Source of the DNA: Flavobacterium sp. UBA7665 | Lineage (GTDB): Bacteria > Bacteroidota > Bacteroidia > Flavobacteriales > Flavobacteriaceae | Assembly (NCBI GenBank): GCA_002483285.1 | Contig: DLHP01000023.1 | Location: 16,149-55,560 of the forward strand | Length of the DNA stretch: 39,412 nucleotides | Reading direction: 5' to 3' | Shown here: positions 1 to 7,688 of the stretch, piece after piece | Layout: each line of letters begins with the position of its first letter | Numbering within the stretch: position 1 is the stretch's first letter | Made by a program: the position numbers and the translations under genes | The notes under the pieces: model-generated | The model's database searches: none | The model's input: only the letters and a program-made list of their open reading frames with translations | What the model was told of the DNA's origin: nothing

Positions 1-100
1 GCGGTCTCCGGGCTAAGCCGCTCGCCTAAAAAGGCTCGACTCTCACGCCCTCCGATGCCGCTTTTCTTCGTTGTTTTCTACGATTCCAATTTAATGTCGC

Positions 101-257
101 GCCAAGTCGGAAGTACTTATTTTATTTTTCGCTGGCTGCGCTGCACGAAAAATCCTCCTAAGAATGTTCTCTAATCAAAGGGCGATAAGTCTCCGGTTAG
201 AGTTTTTGGCGCAGCAGGCAAGCCGAAAACCCATAAATACTTCCTGACTGGCGCGGC
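101..257. repeat. Imperfect long inverted repeat
   Basis: The arm near 103-124 (GCGCCAAGTCGGAAGTACTTA) returns as its imperfect reverse complement near 234-254 (TAAATACTTCCTGACTGGCGC). Inner segments rich in CGCTGGCTGCGCTGC and GCGCAGCAGGC also pair partly. The pattern suggests a large imperfect hairpin or the remains of a palindromic element. The GTTRRRY and RYYYAAC ends of an integron attC site are not visible. Confidence 0.5.
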
Positions 258-410
258 AGTCATAAGATTTGCGTTAAGACCCGAGGCCAAAGGCCGAACT
301 GAACGAAGTTAAAATCAATGGCGAAAACCGTTAAGAACGAAAAACTGTCTGAGCGCTAGCGAGTTTTTTTCGTTTAGGTTTTGCCATTGATTTTTAGCAA
401 ATCTTATGTG
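252..410. repeat. Second inverted repeat enclosing an A/T-rich hairpin
   Basis: CATAAGATTTGC near 260 is matched by GCAAATCTTATG near 399, and AAAATCAATGGC near 313 by GCCATTGATTTT near 384. A small stem (AAAAACT...AGTTTTT around GAGCGCTAGCGAG) sits in the centre near 342-370. Together they could fold into a cruciform of roughly 160 bases. The function is unknown; it may act as a terminator for a gene left of the window. Confidence 0.5.
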
Positions 411-490
411 CCGACCGCCTTTTTGCTACTTTTGCGGCGAGGCAAAAGTAGGGTTTTGTTTCTTTTTCAAAAGAAAGCCTGCGGCAGCAT

Positions 491-569
491 AGCCCCGATG
501 GCAGTGAAAATCCTTTTTGTTTTTTCTTTAAAAACAAAAAGATTGCAACGTACAGCGGGAACCAGCTCC
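491..569 (+). repeat. Dispersed palindromic repeat, copy 1
   Basis: This copy has the layout AGCCCCGATGGCAGTG, then AAATCCTTTTTG, a short A/T loop, CAAAAAGATTGCAACG, and TACAGCGGGA. The AATCCTTTTTG and CAAAAAGATT arms form a stem. Three further copies in this window (6549-6612, 7524-7657, 39318-39412) share the order of blocks. Repeats of this look are common between genes in Flavobacterium; their role is not known. Confidence 0.7.
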
Positions 570-591
570 AAAAAAAAATTAAATTTACACC

Positions 592-915
592 ATGGACGTA
601 ACCATAAAAATAACAGACCGCGACGGCGCCACCCACGAAGTACAAGCGCCAACAGACATGAACATGAACATCATGGAGCTGGTGCGCGCCTACGAACTCG
701 CGCCCGAAGGCACCATTGGGATTTGCGGTGGTATGGCCATGTGCGCCTCTTGCCAATGCTATATTCTCAATGAAGTAGCTTTGCCCGAAAAAAATGACGG
801 CGAGGAAGCGATGCTTTCTGAGGCGTTTCATGTTAAACCCAACAGCAGATTGGGTTGCCAGATTCACATTACTGAGGAATTGGATGGACTTGCCCTCGAG
901 TTGGCGCCAGAGTAG
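592..915 (+). CDS. 2Fe-2S ferredoxin, adrenodoxin type
   Basis: A small electron carrier of 107 residues, the usual length for the vertebrate/bacterial adrenodoxin-type ferredoxin family. The cluster ligands are C45, C51, C54 and C89, giving the family spacing C-x5-C-x2-C followed by a distant cysteine in RLGCQI. A fifth cysteine, C56, lies just after the third ligand. There is no signal peptide, so it acts in the cytoplasm. Such proteins serve Fe-S cluster assembly or feed electrons to oxygenases; no partner gene is adjacent, so the specific role cannot be read from context. The ATG at 592 begins the conserved beta strand directly and leaves no room for an extension. The gene stands alone and converges on the serine hydrolase gene. 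Confidence 0.9.
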   Translation: MDVTIKITDRDGATHEVQAPTDMNMNIMELVRAYELAPEGTIGICGGMAMCASCQCYILNEVALPEKNDGEEAMLSEAFHVKPNSRLGCQIHITEELDGLALELAPE

Positions 916-954
916 CGGCAGCACTTACAAACAAGAGCGATACCGAAAAAAACT

Positions 955-1063
955 TTGCGCCTAAAGCTTGTTTTTACGCGTTAAAAAGGCGCAAGTAACA
1001 ATTGCAGTTGGGATTAAAACATCAAACCGCAAGCCCCAAGATTGCTTTTGGGGATTTGCGGTT
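955..1063. terminator. Hairpins between convergent genes
   Basis: Two stem-loops lie between the ferredoxin and serine hydrolase stops. The first pairs TTGCGCC (955-961) with GGCGCAA (988-994). The second, stronger one pairs AACCGCAA-G-CCCCAA (1025-1039) with TTGGGG-AT-TTGCGGTT (1048-1063), interrupted only by a small internal bulge. Neither has a clean T tract, so termination in both directions is an inference from position. AGTTGGGATT occurs on both sides of the second hairpin (near 1005 and 1069). Confidence 0.45.
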
Positions 1064-1092
1064 ACCAAGTTGGGATTCAAGGCGTGAATTGC

Positions 1093-2265
1093 CTAGAACT
1101 GGTCAATATTTTGCCAATTGTAATTGGCGTTTTTTACCAAGTCAAGCATCAAATCCTGCATGTCAAAAACAAATGGGTTTTCGTTGCCAGATGGGTCGGC
1201 CCTTGAATTGAGTAGCAGTGCCACACACATCCCATTATTGTGGCGCATAAAGCCAGTTCGGGTTCCGGGCAAACTGCCATAGTTGTACCACACATTTTCG
1301 GCGCTCCAAATTCCGATGCCATTGGCATAATTGGCATTGGCCGCCGACGGCGTAGTAAAGGAGGTAATGGTTGCCTGTGAGAGGATGTCGGGCCGCGTGG
1401 CAAAGCCGTCGGTGGCGTTGACTAGTTTCAACAAATCTGTTGCGGTAGCGATGAGCCCGCCGTCGGCATCTCTCCTGGGAAAAGCGATGGTATAGGCAAA
1501 CGGGCTGTCATTTCCCTGGCCGTAATAGGTCACTTCGTTGGGTTTTTGGTCGGCGAGCGTCTTTCCGGCGATATCGGTACCAGTCACTCCAATAGGTGCC
1601 AATACGTCTTCCTTGATATAGTTAATGTAACTTTTTCCCGATTTTTTTTCTATGATCCTTCCCAGTAAACTGTAGCCTACATTGGTATAATCATAAGTAG
1701 TACCGGGTGTGTTGGGATTGGGCCTGGTGTCTAAAATCCAATCGAACAATTGCTTGTAGGTGTAGTTGGGGTTTTGGTCTATTACATCGCCGCCGCTTGC
1801 CGCGCCCCAGGATCCCGAAGTGTGCTGTAGCAAATGCTTCACGGTCATGTTTTGCAGGTTGGCGTTGTAGGGAAGTGTTCCGTAGTCATTTCCGAGTACG
1901 CCGCTGGGACCGAATACCTTGCTTTCGAGGGTAAATTGCCCGTCCTGGATCAACTTCATGATGGCTATTCCTGTGTAGGTTTTTGAAACACTTGCCAACC
2001 GGAAACGGTGCGCTGTGGTTACCGCATCTCCACTGGTAAGGTTGGCTTTACCATAACCTTTTACATAGACCAATTTCCCGTTTTTGCTGATGGCCAACGA
2101 GGCACCGGGAATATTATAGGTGGCCATAAAATCAGAGACATTGGCGTCTACGGTGGCCATGTCAAGTTGGGTGGTTGGCGGATTGATGATAGGCGTTACC
2201 GTATCATCGCTGCCGCCGCAGGATATAATAATAAGGAATGCAAAAAATAGGGATAGCTGTTTCAT
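1093..2265 (-). CDS. Serine hydrolase lipoprotein, class C beta-lactamase / DD-peptidase fold
   Basis: A 390-residue member of the beta-lactamase family PF00144 (serine hydrolase, AmpC / D-Ala-D-Ala carboxypeptidase fold). The SxxK nucleophile motif SVSK is at residues 92-95 and the YTN (YxN) motif at 193-195. The N terminus MKQLSLFFAF followed by IIISC and GGSDD is a lipoprotein signal; acidic residues just after the lipid cysteine fit the Bacteroidota surface-export signal. Substrates of this broad family include peptidoglycan peptides and esters, and no specific one can be assigned. I chose ATG at 2265; the frame opens earlier at a TTG (2289), but that would put eight charged residues before the signal peptide. 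It lies downstream of the AraC-type regulator gene with a 152-base gap. Confidence 0.85.
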   Translation of the reverse strand: MKQLSLFFAFLIIISCGGSDDTVTPIINPPTTQLDMATVDANVSDFMATYNIPGASLAISKNGKLVYVKGYGKANLTSGDAVTTAHRFRLASVSKTYTGIAIMKLIQDGQFTLESKVFGPSGVLGNDYGTLPYNANLQNMTVKHLLQHTSGSWGAASGGDVIDQNPNYTYKQLFDWILDTRPNPNTPGTTYDYTNVGYSLLGRIIEKKSGKSYINYIKEDVLAPIGVTGTDIAGKTLADQKPNEVTYYGQGNDSPFAYTIAFPRRDADGGLIATATDLLKLVNATDGFATRPDILSQATITSFTTPSAANANYANGIGIWSAENVWYNYGSLPGTRTGFMRHNNGMCVALLLNSRADPSGNENPFVFDMQDLMLDLVKNANYNWQNIDQF

Positions 2266-2417
2266 ACTTTTAGATTTAAATTTAGACAATGACCGCTTGG
2301 GATACCGTCAGATTGAGTTGTCGCGAACAACTGCCATTGACAGATTGCCCTGTTTGGTAGGGTAAAAGTAAAAACGGGTGAATCATTTGGGTTTTAATTC
2401 CTGTAGAATGACAAGAA

Positions 2418-3551
2418 TCAGGACAAATTTTGATGCGCTTTTTTAAAATCAGACGGGGTCTGGCCCGTGACTTTTTTAAAGGAAGAATAGAAGGCCGATT
2501 TAGAATTGAATCCGGCTTCAATACCGATAGAAACCAATGTGTAGTTTGAGAATTCGGGATTGAGCAGGTATTGTTTGGCTTCTTCCACCCGAAGTGTATT
2601 GACATAATCTACAAAGCCTACGCCCAATTCGGCCTTGATGATGCGCGAAAGGTAGCTGTTGCTCAAATCGAGTTCATCAGCAATGCGGTCGAGCGTCAGA
2701 TTGCTATCGCGGTAGCGTTTTTGGGCCACAATTAGTTGCTCGAATGCGGTGATGTGGCTGCTTTTCTGTTTTTCGACAATCGTATAAACGGGCTGGGTTT
2801 GCTCGCCATATTTTTTTAGCTTTTTTCGTTCCTCGATGATCCCGAATTTATAAATCCCTACGTAACCCAGCCAATAGGTAACGAACGAAATGCCAATCCA
2901 AAGGGGATAGAAATTCACTTCGGTATCTGTGAAAACGGTTTTGAGCATCAGGTACAACCAGATGAAAGTAAGTCCAAACAAGAACGCAATCAACTGCCTA
3001 AGCCAGGTCAATTTAATCCTGAGTGTATCGTGGGTGTAGTGGCTGTTGGCTTTTTCGAAATTTCTTATCCTGAAGTACAAGACCACATAGACGATTTGAT
3101 TGAACAAAATCGCCACGAATTCAATCAGGTTCGGAATGCCGTAAAAGACGTTAAGCACCGACTGCTTATCGCAATCAACGCCAATCAGGATTTTGTAGGT
3201 TGTGCTCAGGAAAAACCCGACGAAAAAGGGGACGAACAGCAGTTTTTGCCTAAAGCTGGTCTTCTTTTCTGGATACAGCGATTTGGCAATGTACAGGTAA
3301 AAAAAGCTCGGGATAATCAGGCACCAAGGCGTGAAGACATAGTCGTAGAAGAACTCCGAATCGATGAGCCCGATGTCGGCAATGTAAAACTGAAGGTTGT
3401 TCAACGAAAAACTGGCAATCAATCCGGCCAGGCAAAGCGTGCTTTTGTTCTTGTATTTTTTATTGAGCAATATCACCAATGCAAACAATAATCCCTGGAG
3501 GATTCCGGCGAATAAAATGCTATTGTAGAGGTTAAAATTCAATAAGATCAA
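2418..3551 (-). CDS. Membrane-anchored AraC-family transcription regulator
   Basis: A 377-residue protein with about six or seven hydrophobic helices in the first 240 residues, followed by a cytoplasmic AraC-type double helix-turn-helix (residues about 270-372). The DNA-binding part shows LSNSYLSRIIKAELGVGFVD and the signature GFNSKSAFYSSFKKVTGQTP near the C terminus. This architecture, with a membrane sensor fused to AraC, is frequent in Bacteroidota and presumably senses a membrane or envelope signal. The only start in the right place is TTG at 3551, which overlaps the TGA of the SGNH gene as TTGA; the next methionine is far downstream. It is therefore probably translated by coupling from the upstream gene. 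Its targets may include the neighbouring hydrolases. Confidence 0.85.
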   Translation of the reverse strand: MILLNFNLYNSILFAGILQGLLFALVILLNKKYKNKSTLCLAGLIASFSLNNLQFYIADIGLIDSEFFYDYVFTPWCLIIPSFFYLYIAKSLYPEKKTSFRQKLLFVPFFVGFFLSTTYKILIGVDCDKQSVLNVFYGIPNLIEFVAILFNQIVYVVLYFRIRNFEKANSHYTHDTLRIKLTWLRQLIAFLFGLTFIWLYLMLKTVFTDTEVNFYPLWIGISFVTYWLGYVGIYKFGIIEERKKLKKYGEQTQPVYTIVEKQKSSHITAFEQLIVAQKRYRDSNLTLDRIADELDLSNSYLSRIIKAELGVGFVDYVNTLRVEEAKQYLLNPEFSNYTLVSIGIEAGFNSKSAFYSSFKKVTGQTPSDFKKAHQNLS

Positions 3552-4285
3552 TCGTTAATTACCGCCAACGCTATAGGGAGTATCCTGTCCACAAACCGGC
3601 TGTAGGCCGTCTCTGAAGGATGCAATCCGTCATTGGCCACGAGTTCGGGTTGGTCTAGTCCCAGGCGTGTAATATCGGTAATATTTACGAAAGTGATATT
3701 GTTTTGTGCGCAATAATTTTCGGCAAAGGCGTTGTATTGGTCGATTTCCTGCGATACCGTTTCTGGATTCAACAGCCCGTTTCCGTAAGGCGTATACCGG
3801 TAATCGGGGATAGACACCACAATCACATTCGATTTATCGCCTCGGGCCAAAGCGATGGCCTTGTCAACAAGCTCGGGAAATTGCTGCTCGTAAAGCGAAA
3901 AAGGCTTGTTTTGATATTGGTTGTTCACGCCAATGAGCAAGGTCACCAAATCATAGTCGTTGGCAGGATTCTGGGTATTGATGGCATTCTTAAGGTTCGT
4001 GGTCGTCCAACCGGTCTGAGCGATGATGTCGAGGTTGACCGTAACGTTCGGATTGGTCTCAAGCGCTGTTTTGAGTTGCGCCGGGAAACGGCAGGTCTCG
4101 CAAACACTCTGCCCAATCGTGTAACTGTCGCCGAGCGCCATGTATTTGTAGATCACCGGAGTTTCGGGCTGTGGGTTTTGTTGCTGATTTGGGATTGGAA
4201 ACGCTTGGTCATTCTCGCCCGAGCAAGACGCAAGGACAAGGCAGCTGATAAAAGTCAATATTCTCGACAGGATTTTCATAAGCAT
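3548..4285 (-). CDS. SGNH/GDSL-family hydrolase lipoprotein
   Basis: A 245-residue SGNH esterase-type protein. Block I is MALGDSYTIG with nucleophile S54; the oxyanion asparagine lies in IGVNN (G119 to N122); and the Asp-His of block V is in NDGLHPS (D219, H222). The N terminus (LVLASC then SGEND) is a lipoprotein signal with acidic residues after the cysteine, so an outer-membrane, possibly surface, location is likely. Members of this family cleave acyl or acetyl esters of lipids or polysaccharides; the substrate is unknown here. ATG at 4285 follows GAAAGAAAG, a plausible ribosome site. The stop overlaps the TTG start of the AraC-type gene. Confidence 0.87.
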   Translation of the reverse strand: MLMKILSRILTFISCLVLASCSGENDQAFPIPNQQQNPQPETPVIYKYMALGDSYTIGQSVCETCRFPAQLKTALETNPNVTVNLDIIAQTGWTTTNLKNAINTQNPANDYDLVTLLIGVNNQYQNKPFSLYEQQFPELVDKAIALARGDKSNVIVVSIPDYRYTPYGNGLLNPETVSQEIDQYNAFAENYCAQNNITFVNITDITRLGLDQPELVANDGLHPSETAYSRFVDRILPIALAVIND

Positions 4286-4363
4286 CTTTCTTTCATTTAC
4301 GAAAACGCGAAGACAACAGTTTGATTTTTACCATCGCCGGCAAACAGGATGAGCGCTAAATGA

Positions 4364-5146
4364 CTAGGCCAAGGTAGTATTTAGCGCGATGGTTTCATGG
4401 ATGGCGTCCCAAAGGCCAATCCTTTTTTCAAGCGCAGTCACCGAAGTGCTTTCACATTCGGCCCATTTCTGTGCATCATCTCCACAAAGTGCAGCAATCA
4501 TTTGCATGGCCATCGGTCCGTGCTCATCGGCGTCAAGCTCGATATGCCTTTCAAAATAATAAATCAGTTTTTCGAGATTGGATCCGGGGAAATTTTGCTG
4601 GAAATTTTTGAGGATTTCGGTAAACATGGCCGGAATCAAATCTTCGCGCCCAAAGGTAAACGCCGAGGCAATCTTGTGCGGTTTGCCTTCTTCGATGGTG
4701 CTAAAAGTAAAATCGAGGAAGTCCTTTACTTTGGGATGCAAATCGCTTTTGCGAATCGCCACAAAAACGTTCTGCAACGAAAACACATTTTCAATGAAAC
4801 CGGATATTTCAGAAGTGTCGGCGCCACAATCGGCCATCGCTTCGAGGTACATTTCAAAGTGACTTTTGCGGGTGCCGTCGAGCGATAGGTCGCTTTCTTC
4901 GGCAAGTACGATTTCGTTGATCAAATAACGGATTTCAGGATTCGCAGTGGCAAACCAAGGCGTCGTGGTGCAGGTGAGGTGGTTTTGCAGCGCCTTGAGC
5001 AGCGACATGAAATCCCAAACGGCGAAAACATGACTCTCAAGGAACAGCTGCAACTCGTCAATCGTTTGGATTTTCTGGTACAGCGGGTGTTGCAGCAAAG
5101 CGTCCTTTTGGGGTTGGATGCTTTGGTTGATGGCATCAATGGTCAT
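4364..5146 (-). CDS. DUF3050 family protein, haem-oxygenase-like fold
   Basis: A 260-residue soluble protein that I recognise as DUF3050, a family placed with the haem-oxygenase-like all-helical proteins. Conserved-looking stretches are HVFAVWDFMSLLKALQ (39-54), IVLAEESD (79-86), SHFEMYLEAM (95-104) and RHIELDADEHGP (200-211). The last gives H201-x3-D205-x3-H209, which together with E83/E84 and H96 resembles the metal-ligand set of haem-oxygenase-like diiron oxidases; this is inference, not an established function. It lies downstream of the acyl-CoA dehydrogenase but is separated from it by a strong terminator, so it is probably transcribed alone. A weak box (TACTTTTA, minus strand, 5162-5169) precedes it. 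Confidence 0.8.
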   Translation of the reverse strand: MTIDAINQSIQPQKDALLQHPLYQKIQTIDELQLFLESHVFAVWDFMSLLKALQNHLTCTTTPWFATANPEIRYLINEIVLAEESDLSLDGTRKSHFEMYLEAMADCGADTSEISGFIENVFSLQNVFVAIRKSDLHPKVKDFLDFTFSTIEEGKPHKIASAFTFGREDLIPAMFTEILKNFQQNFPGSNLEKLIYYFERHIELDADEHGPMAMQMIAALCGDDAQKWAECESTSVTALEKRIGLWDAIHETIALNTTLA

Positions 5147-5168
5147 AGCGGTATTTTTTGGTAAAAGT

Positions 5169-5198
5169 AAAAAAGCTTCGAGTTTCCCCGAAGCTTTT
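5169..5198 (-). terminator. Intrinsic terminator of the acyl-CoA dehydrogenase gene
   Basis: A perfect 10-bp stem AAAAGCTTCG (5171-5180) and CGAAGCTTTT (5189-5198) with an 8-base loop. On the minus strand it ends in a run of T residues. It lies 36 bases after the acyl-CoA dehydrogenase stop. Confidence 0.88.
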
Positions 5199-5233
5199 CA
5201 ATTGATATTATAAATACTTTAATAGTTGTTCTA

Positions 5234-6412
5234 TTATTTGAAAGCCGAAAGTCCGGTGATGTCCATACCGGTGATGAGCAAGTGGATGTCGTGCGTGCCT
5301 TCGTAAGTGATGACCGATTCTAAGTTCATCATGTGGCGCATGATTGAGTATTCTCCGGTGATTCCCATTCCGCCAAGGATTTGACGGGCTTCGCGTGCAA
5401 TTTCAATCGCCATGTTCACATTGTTTCTTTTGGCCATTGAGATTTGTGCCGAAGTTGCTTTGCCTTCATTCCTGAGTACGCCGAGTCTCCAGGTCAACAA
5501 TTGCGCTTTGGTGATTTCGGTAATCATTTCGGCGAGTTTCTTTTGTTGCAACTGCGTTCCAGCAATCGGTTTGTCGAACTGGATGCGTTCTTTGGCATAA
5601 CGCAAAGCCGTATCGTAGCAATCCATCGCGGCACCAATAGCGCCCCAAGCGATTCCGTATCTCGCAGAGTCAAGGCAGCCCAACGGCGCGCCCAATCCTG
5701 ATTTATTTGGAAGCAAGTTCTCTTTGGGAACTTTTACATTGTCAAAAATCAATTCTCCGGTAGCCGATGCGCGAAGTGACCATTTGTTGTGTGTTTCGGG
5801 TGTTGTGAAGCCTTCCATACCGCGTTCTACAACGAGTCCGTGGATGCGTCCGGTTTCGTCTTTGGCCCAAACCACCGCGATGTCGGCAAACGGTGCGTTA
5901 GAAATCCACATCTTGGCGCCGTTGAGTAAATAGTGGTCGCCTTTGTCTTTAAAGTTTGTGGTCATGCCACCTGGATTGGAACCATGATCGGGCTCGGTCA
6001 ATCCGAAACAACCAATCATTTCACCCGTGGCGAGTTTTGGCAAATATTTCATGCGCTGCTCTTCGTTGCCGTATTTCCAAATCGGGTACATCACCAGAGA
6101 TGATTGAACCGATGAGGTAGAACGTACACCAGAATCGCCTCTTTCAATTTCCTGCATGATAAGTCCGTAAGAAATCTGGTCGAGTCCGGCGCCGCCGTAT
6201 TCTACGGGAATGTACGGGCCAAATCCTCCGATTTCGCCAAGACCTTTAATGATTTGTTTTGGGAATTCTGCTTTCTGCGCGTATTCTTCTATGATCGGCG
6301 ATACTTCGCGTTTCACCCAGGCACGTGCCGAGTCGCGTACCAATTTATGTTCTTCTGTCAACAGTTCGTCGAGCAGGTAGTAATCGGGAGCTTGGAATAA
6401 ATCTGGTTTCAT
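5234..6412 (-). CDS. gcdH: Acyl-CoA dehydrogenase, glutaryl-CoA dehydrogenase type
   Basis: A 392-residue FAD-dependent acyl-CoA dehydrogenase of normal length. The catalytic base is E371 in VITYEGTHDIH. R97 in VRSTSSVQSSLVM occupies the place of the arginine that binds the substrate carboxylate in glutaryl-CoA dehydrogenases, which convert glutaryl-CoA to crotonyl-CoA in lysine and tryptophan breakdown. FAD-binding segments include IGCFGLTEPDHGSNPGG and the C-terminal QILGGMGITGEYSIMR. It is soluble and cytoplasmic. It has its own promoter and terminator, so it is a single-gene unit. Substrate assignment rests on the arginine and the SVQSS context; another short-chain acyl-CoA remains possible. 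Confidence 0.85.
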   Translation of the reverse strand: MKPDLFQAPDYYLLDELLTEEHKLVRDSARAWVKREVSPIIEEYAQKAEFPKQIIKGLGEIGGFGPYIPVEYGGAGLDQISYGLIMQEIERGDSGVRSTSSVQSSLVMYPIWKYGNEEQRMKYLPKLATGEMIGCFGLTEPDHGSNPGGMTTNFKDKGDHYLLNGAKMWISNAPFADIAVVWAKDETGRIHGLVVERGMEGFTTPETHNKWSLRASATGELIFDNVKVPKENLLPNKSGLGAPLGCLDSARYGIAWGAIGAAMDCYDTALRYAKERIQFDKPIAGTQLQQKKLAEMITEITKAQLLTWRLGVLRNEGKATSAQISMAKRNNVNMAIEIAREARQILGGMGITGEYSIMRHMMNLESVITYEGTHDIHLLITGMDITGLSAFK

Positions 6413-6438
6413 ATCGATGAAATTTTTAAAACTGGGGC

Positions 6439-6470
6439 AAAAGTAGGCAAACCATTTTGAGAAATCAAAA
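6439..6470 (-). promoter_or_regulatory. Bacteroidota-type promoter of the acyl-CoA dehydrogenase gene
   Basis: Read on the minus strand, TTTG (6467-6470) is followed after 20 bases by TACTTTTG (6439-6446). This matches the flavobacterial consensus TTTG-N(about 19-20)-TAnnTTTG. The -7 box is 26 bases from the ATG. Confidence 0.75.
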
Positions 6471-6548
6471 TAAACGAAACCGATTTCGTTGTGCAGTGTG
6501 CAATTTTATGGTTCGTTTAAGCTTGCTTGGGGCAATCCGCGAAAATGC

Positions 6549-6612
6549 GGCCGCGCTGTCCATTGCAATCTTTTTTTCGTGCCTCAAAAAAGGATTTTCA
6601 TTGCCATCGCTA
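6549..6612 (-). repeat. Dispersed palindromic repeat, copy 2
   Basis: On the minus strand it reads AGCGATGGCAATG, AAAATCCTTTTTT, a GAGGCACG loop, AAAAAAAGATTGCAATGG, ACAGCGCGG. It has the same block order as copy 1 at 491-569, and it lies between trmN6 and the acyl-CoA dehydrogenase gene. Confidence 0.7.
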
Positions 6613-6628
6613 TTGCGCACACCGCAAC

Positions 6629-7339
6629 TTAGAGCTTCAAATAGAAATCCTTGGTAAGCTCAATGTATTCGGGCGTGTATTCGTGCCGCGCGGTTTCAAT
6701 CGCGATTTCGTCCACCGGCAAATCTTTGGTCTGGTTGCGGGAAAAAGCCAGTAGGCTTCGCTTAATTTCGGTTGTCGGCGTGCCTTTGACATGGGTTATT
6801 TTTAGCGGGAACAGTTCGTTCTCTAATGCCAATTGAATGAAATTTTCTTCTTCCTTAAACGGAATGATAACGGCCAGAATACCTTCGTCAGAAAGCAACA
6901 CCGACGCCGCTTCGCACAAATCTTCAAACGGCAATGACTGGTTTTGCCTTGCGGCATCGCGCGCTTCATTTCCCGAGCTCACATTTTCACTATAAAACGG
7001 CGGGTTCGAAACAATAAGGTCGTATTCCTCGTCTTCGAGCTCCTCCATGAAATTGTCAAGCGACGTGTGGAAACAGAACAAACTATCGTTCCAAGGCGAA
7101 TTTTCAAAATTGTCGACGGCTTGTTCGTAAGCGTTTGCGTCAATTTCAATCGCATCAATCTGTTCGGCGTCGCAACGTTGGGCAAGCATTAACGAAATTA
7201 GGCCGGTGCCGCCGCCAATGTCAAGGATGTTGTACGGATCGTAATCGATGGGTGCCCATGCGCCGAGGAGGACGCCGTCTGTGCCGACTTTCATGGCGGT
7301 TTTGTCTTGGTGGATGGTGAATTGTTTAAACTGGAACAT
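6629..7339 (-). CDS. trmN6: tRNA1(Val) A37 N6-methyltransferase
   Basis: A 236-residue S-adenosylmethionine-dependent methyltransferase of the TrmN6 (YfiC) type, which modifies adenine 37 of tRNA1(Val). It opens with FKQFTIHQDKTAMKVGTDGV, which is typical of the family. Motif I (ILDIGGGTGLISL, 38-50) binds the cofactor and the catalytic NPPF (112-115) marks an N6-adenine methylase. The length is standard. I chose ATG at 7339; an upstream GTG frame would add nine residues that are encoded by the adjacent dispersed repeat and have no place in the family. The gene lies downstream of a repeat-rich gap and no clear promoter was found. Confidence 0.88.
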   Translation of the reverse strand: MFQFKQFTIHQDKTAMKVGTDGVLLGAWAPIDYDPYNILDIGGGTGLISLMLAQRCDAEQIDAIEIDANAYEQAVDNFENSPWNDSLFCFHTSLDNFMEELEDEEYDLIVSNPPFYSENVSSGNEARDAARQNQSLPFEDLCEAASVLLSDEGILAVIIPFKEEENFIQLALENELFPLKITHVKGTPTTEIKRSLLAFSRNQTKDLPVDEIAIETARHEYTPEYIELTKDFYLKL

Positions 7340-7344
7340 AATGG

Positions 7345-7415
7345 ACACGGCTGCGCCTTTAGACACGCTGCGCTACAGAGACGCCCTTCGGGCTATGGAA
7401 ACGCTGCGCTTTAGA
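7345..7415 (-). repeat. GACGC/TGCGC modular repeat, left copy
   Basis: Contains GGCTGCGCCTTTAGACACG, CTGCGCTACAGAGACGCCC and TTCGGGCTATGGAAACGC in series. Its reverse complement is the block at 7689-7765, so the two copies flank the gap as inverted repeats. Short units of the form GAGACGC...TGCGC...TATAG are common between genes in flavobacteria. Confidence 0.7.
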
Positions 7416-7523
7416 CGCTCTTAGGTTAAGGGGTAAAGGTCGGGAATAGGAACTCAAACTTCAAACAATTGCAGAACGAATGTTGAATGTCAAACAGAAA
7501 ATTTGATAGGAGTGGGATGCCTT

Positions 7524-7657
7524 AGCCCTGATGGAAGCGGCATCCTTTTGCTTGCTTCTTTAGCAAGTAAAAGATTACCTCACAGGATAAGAATTTTAAA
7601 TTTGTTTTCGGTCCGTTCGCTGCGCTCGGGTCAGCGGACAGCAGGAAATAGCTTCTA
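7524..7657 (+). repeat. Dispersed palindromic repeat, copy 3, interrupted
   Basis: Begins AGCCCTGATGGAAGCGGCAT, then CCTTTTGCTTGCTTC, TTTAGCAAGTAAAAGATTA, and ends CAGCGGACAGCAGGAAATAG. Compared with the other copies, about 50 bases (roughly 7578-7630) sit between AAAAGATTA and CAGCGGACAG, where copies 1, 2 and 4 are continuous. Confidence 0.65.
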
Positions 7658-7688
7658 AAAATAAAAACGTGTAAGGGAAAGTGAAGCT

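Larger units (their letters stand above)
1..591. other. Gene-free, repeat-rich stretch before the ferredoxin gene
   Basis: I see no credible gene here; the open frames present have no recognisable motif and run into repeats or antisense to the ferredoxin. The stretch holds two nested pairs of inverted repeats (about 101-257 and 252-410), a short A/T-flanked hairpin near 338-372, and a copy of the dispersed palindromic repeat at 491-569 directly before the ferredoxin start. No clear TAnnTTTG promoter for the ferredoxin was found, so its transcription start is unplaced. Confidence 0.6.

Noticed and set aside
101..410. Possible integron attC sites in the inverted repeats
   Set aside because: The conserved RYYYAAC and GTTRRRY end motifs are not present and there is no integrase or cassette gene.
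381..924. Open frames on both strands around the ferredoxin gene
   Set aside because: They cross the palindromic repeat and run antisense or out of frame to the ferredoxin; no motif, no signal and no start context supports them.
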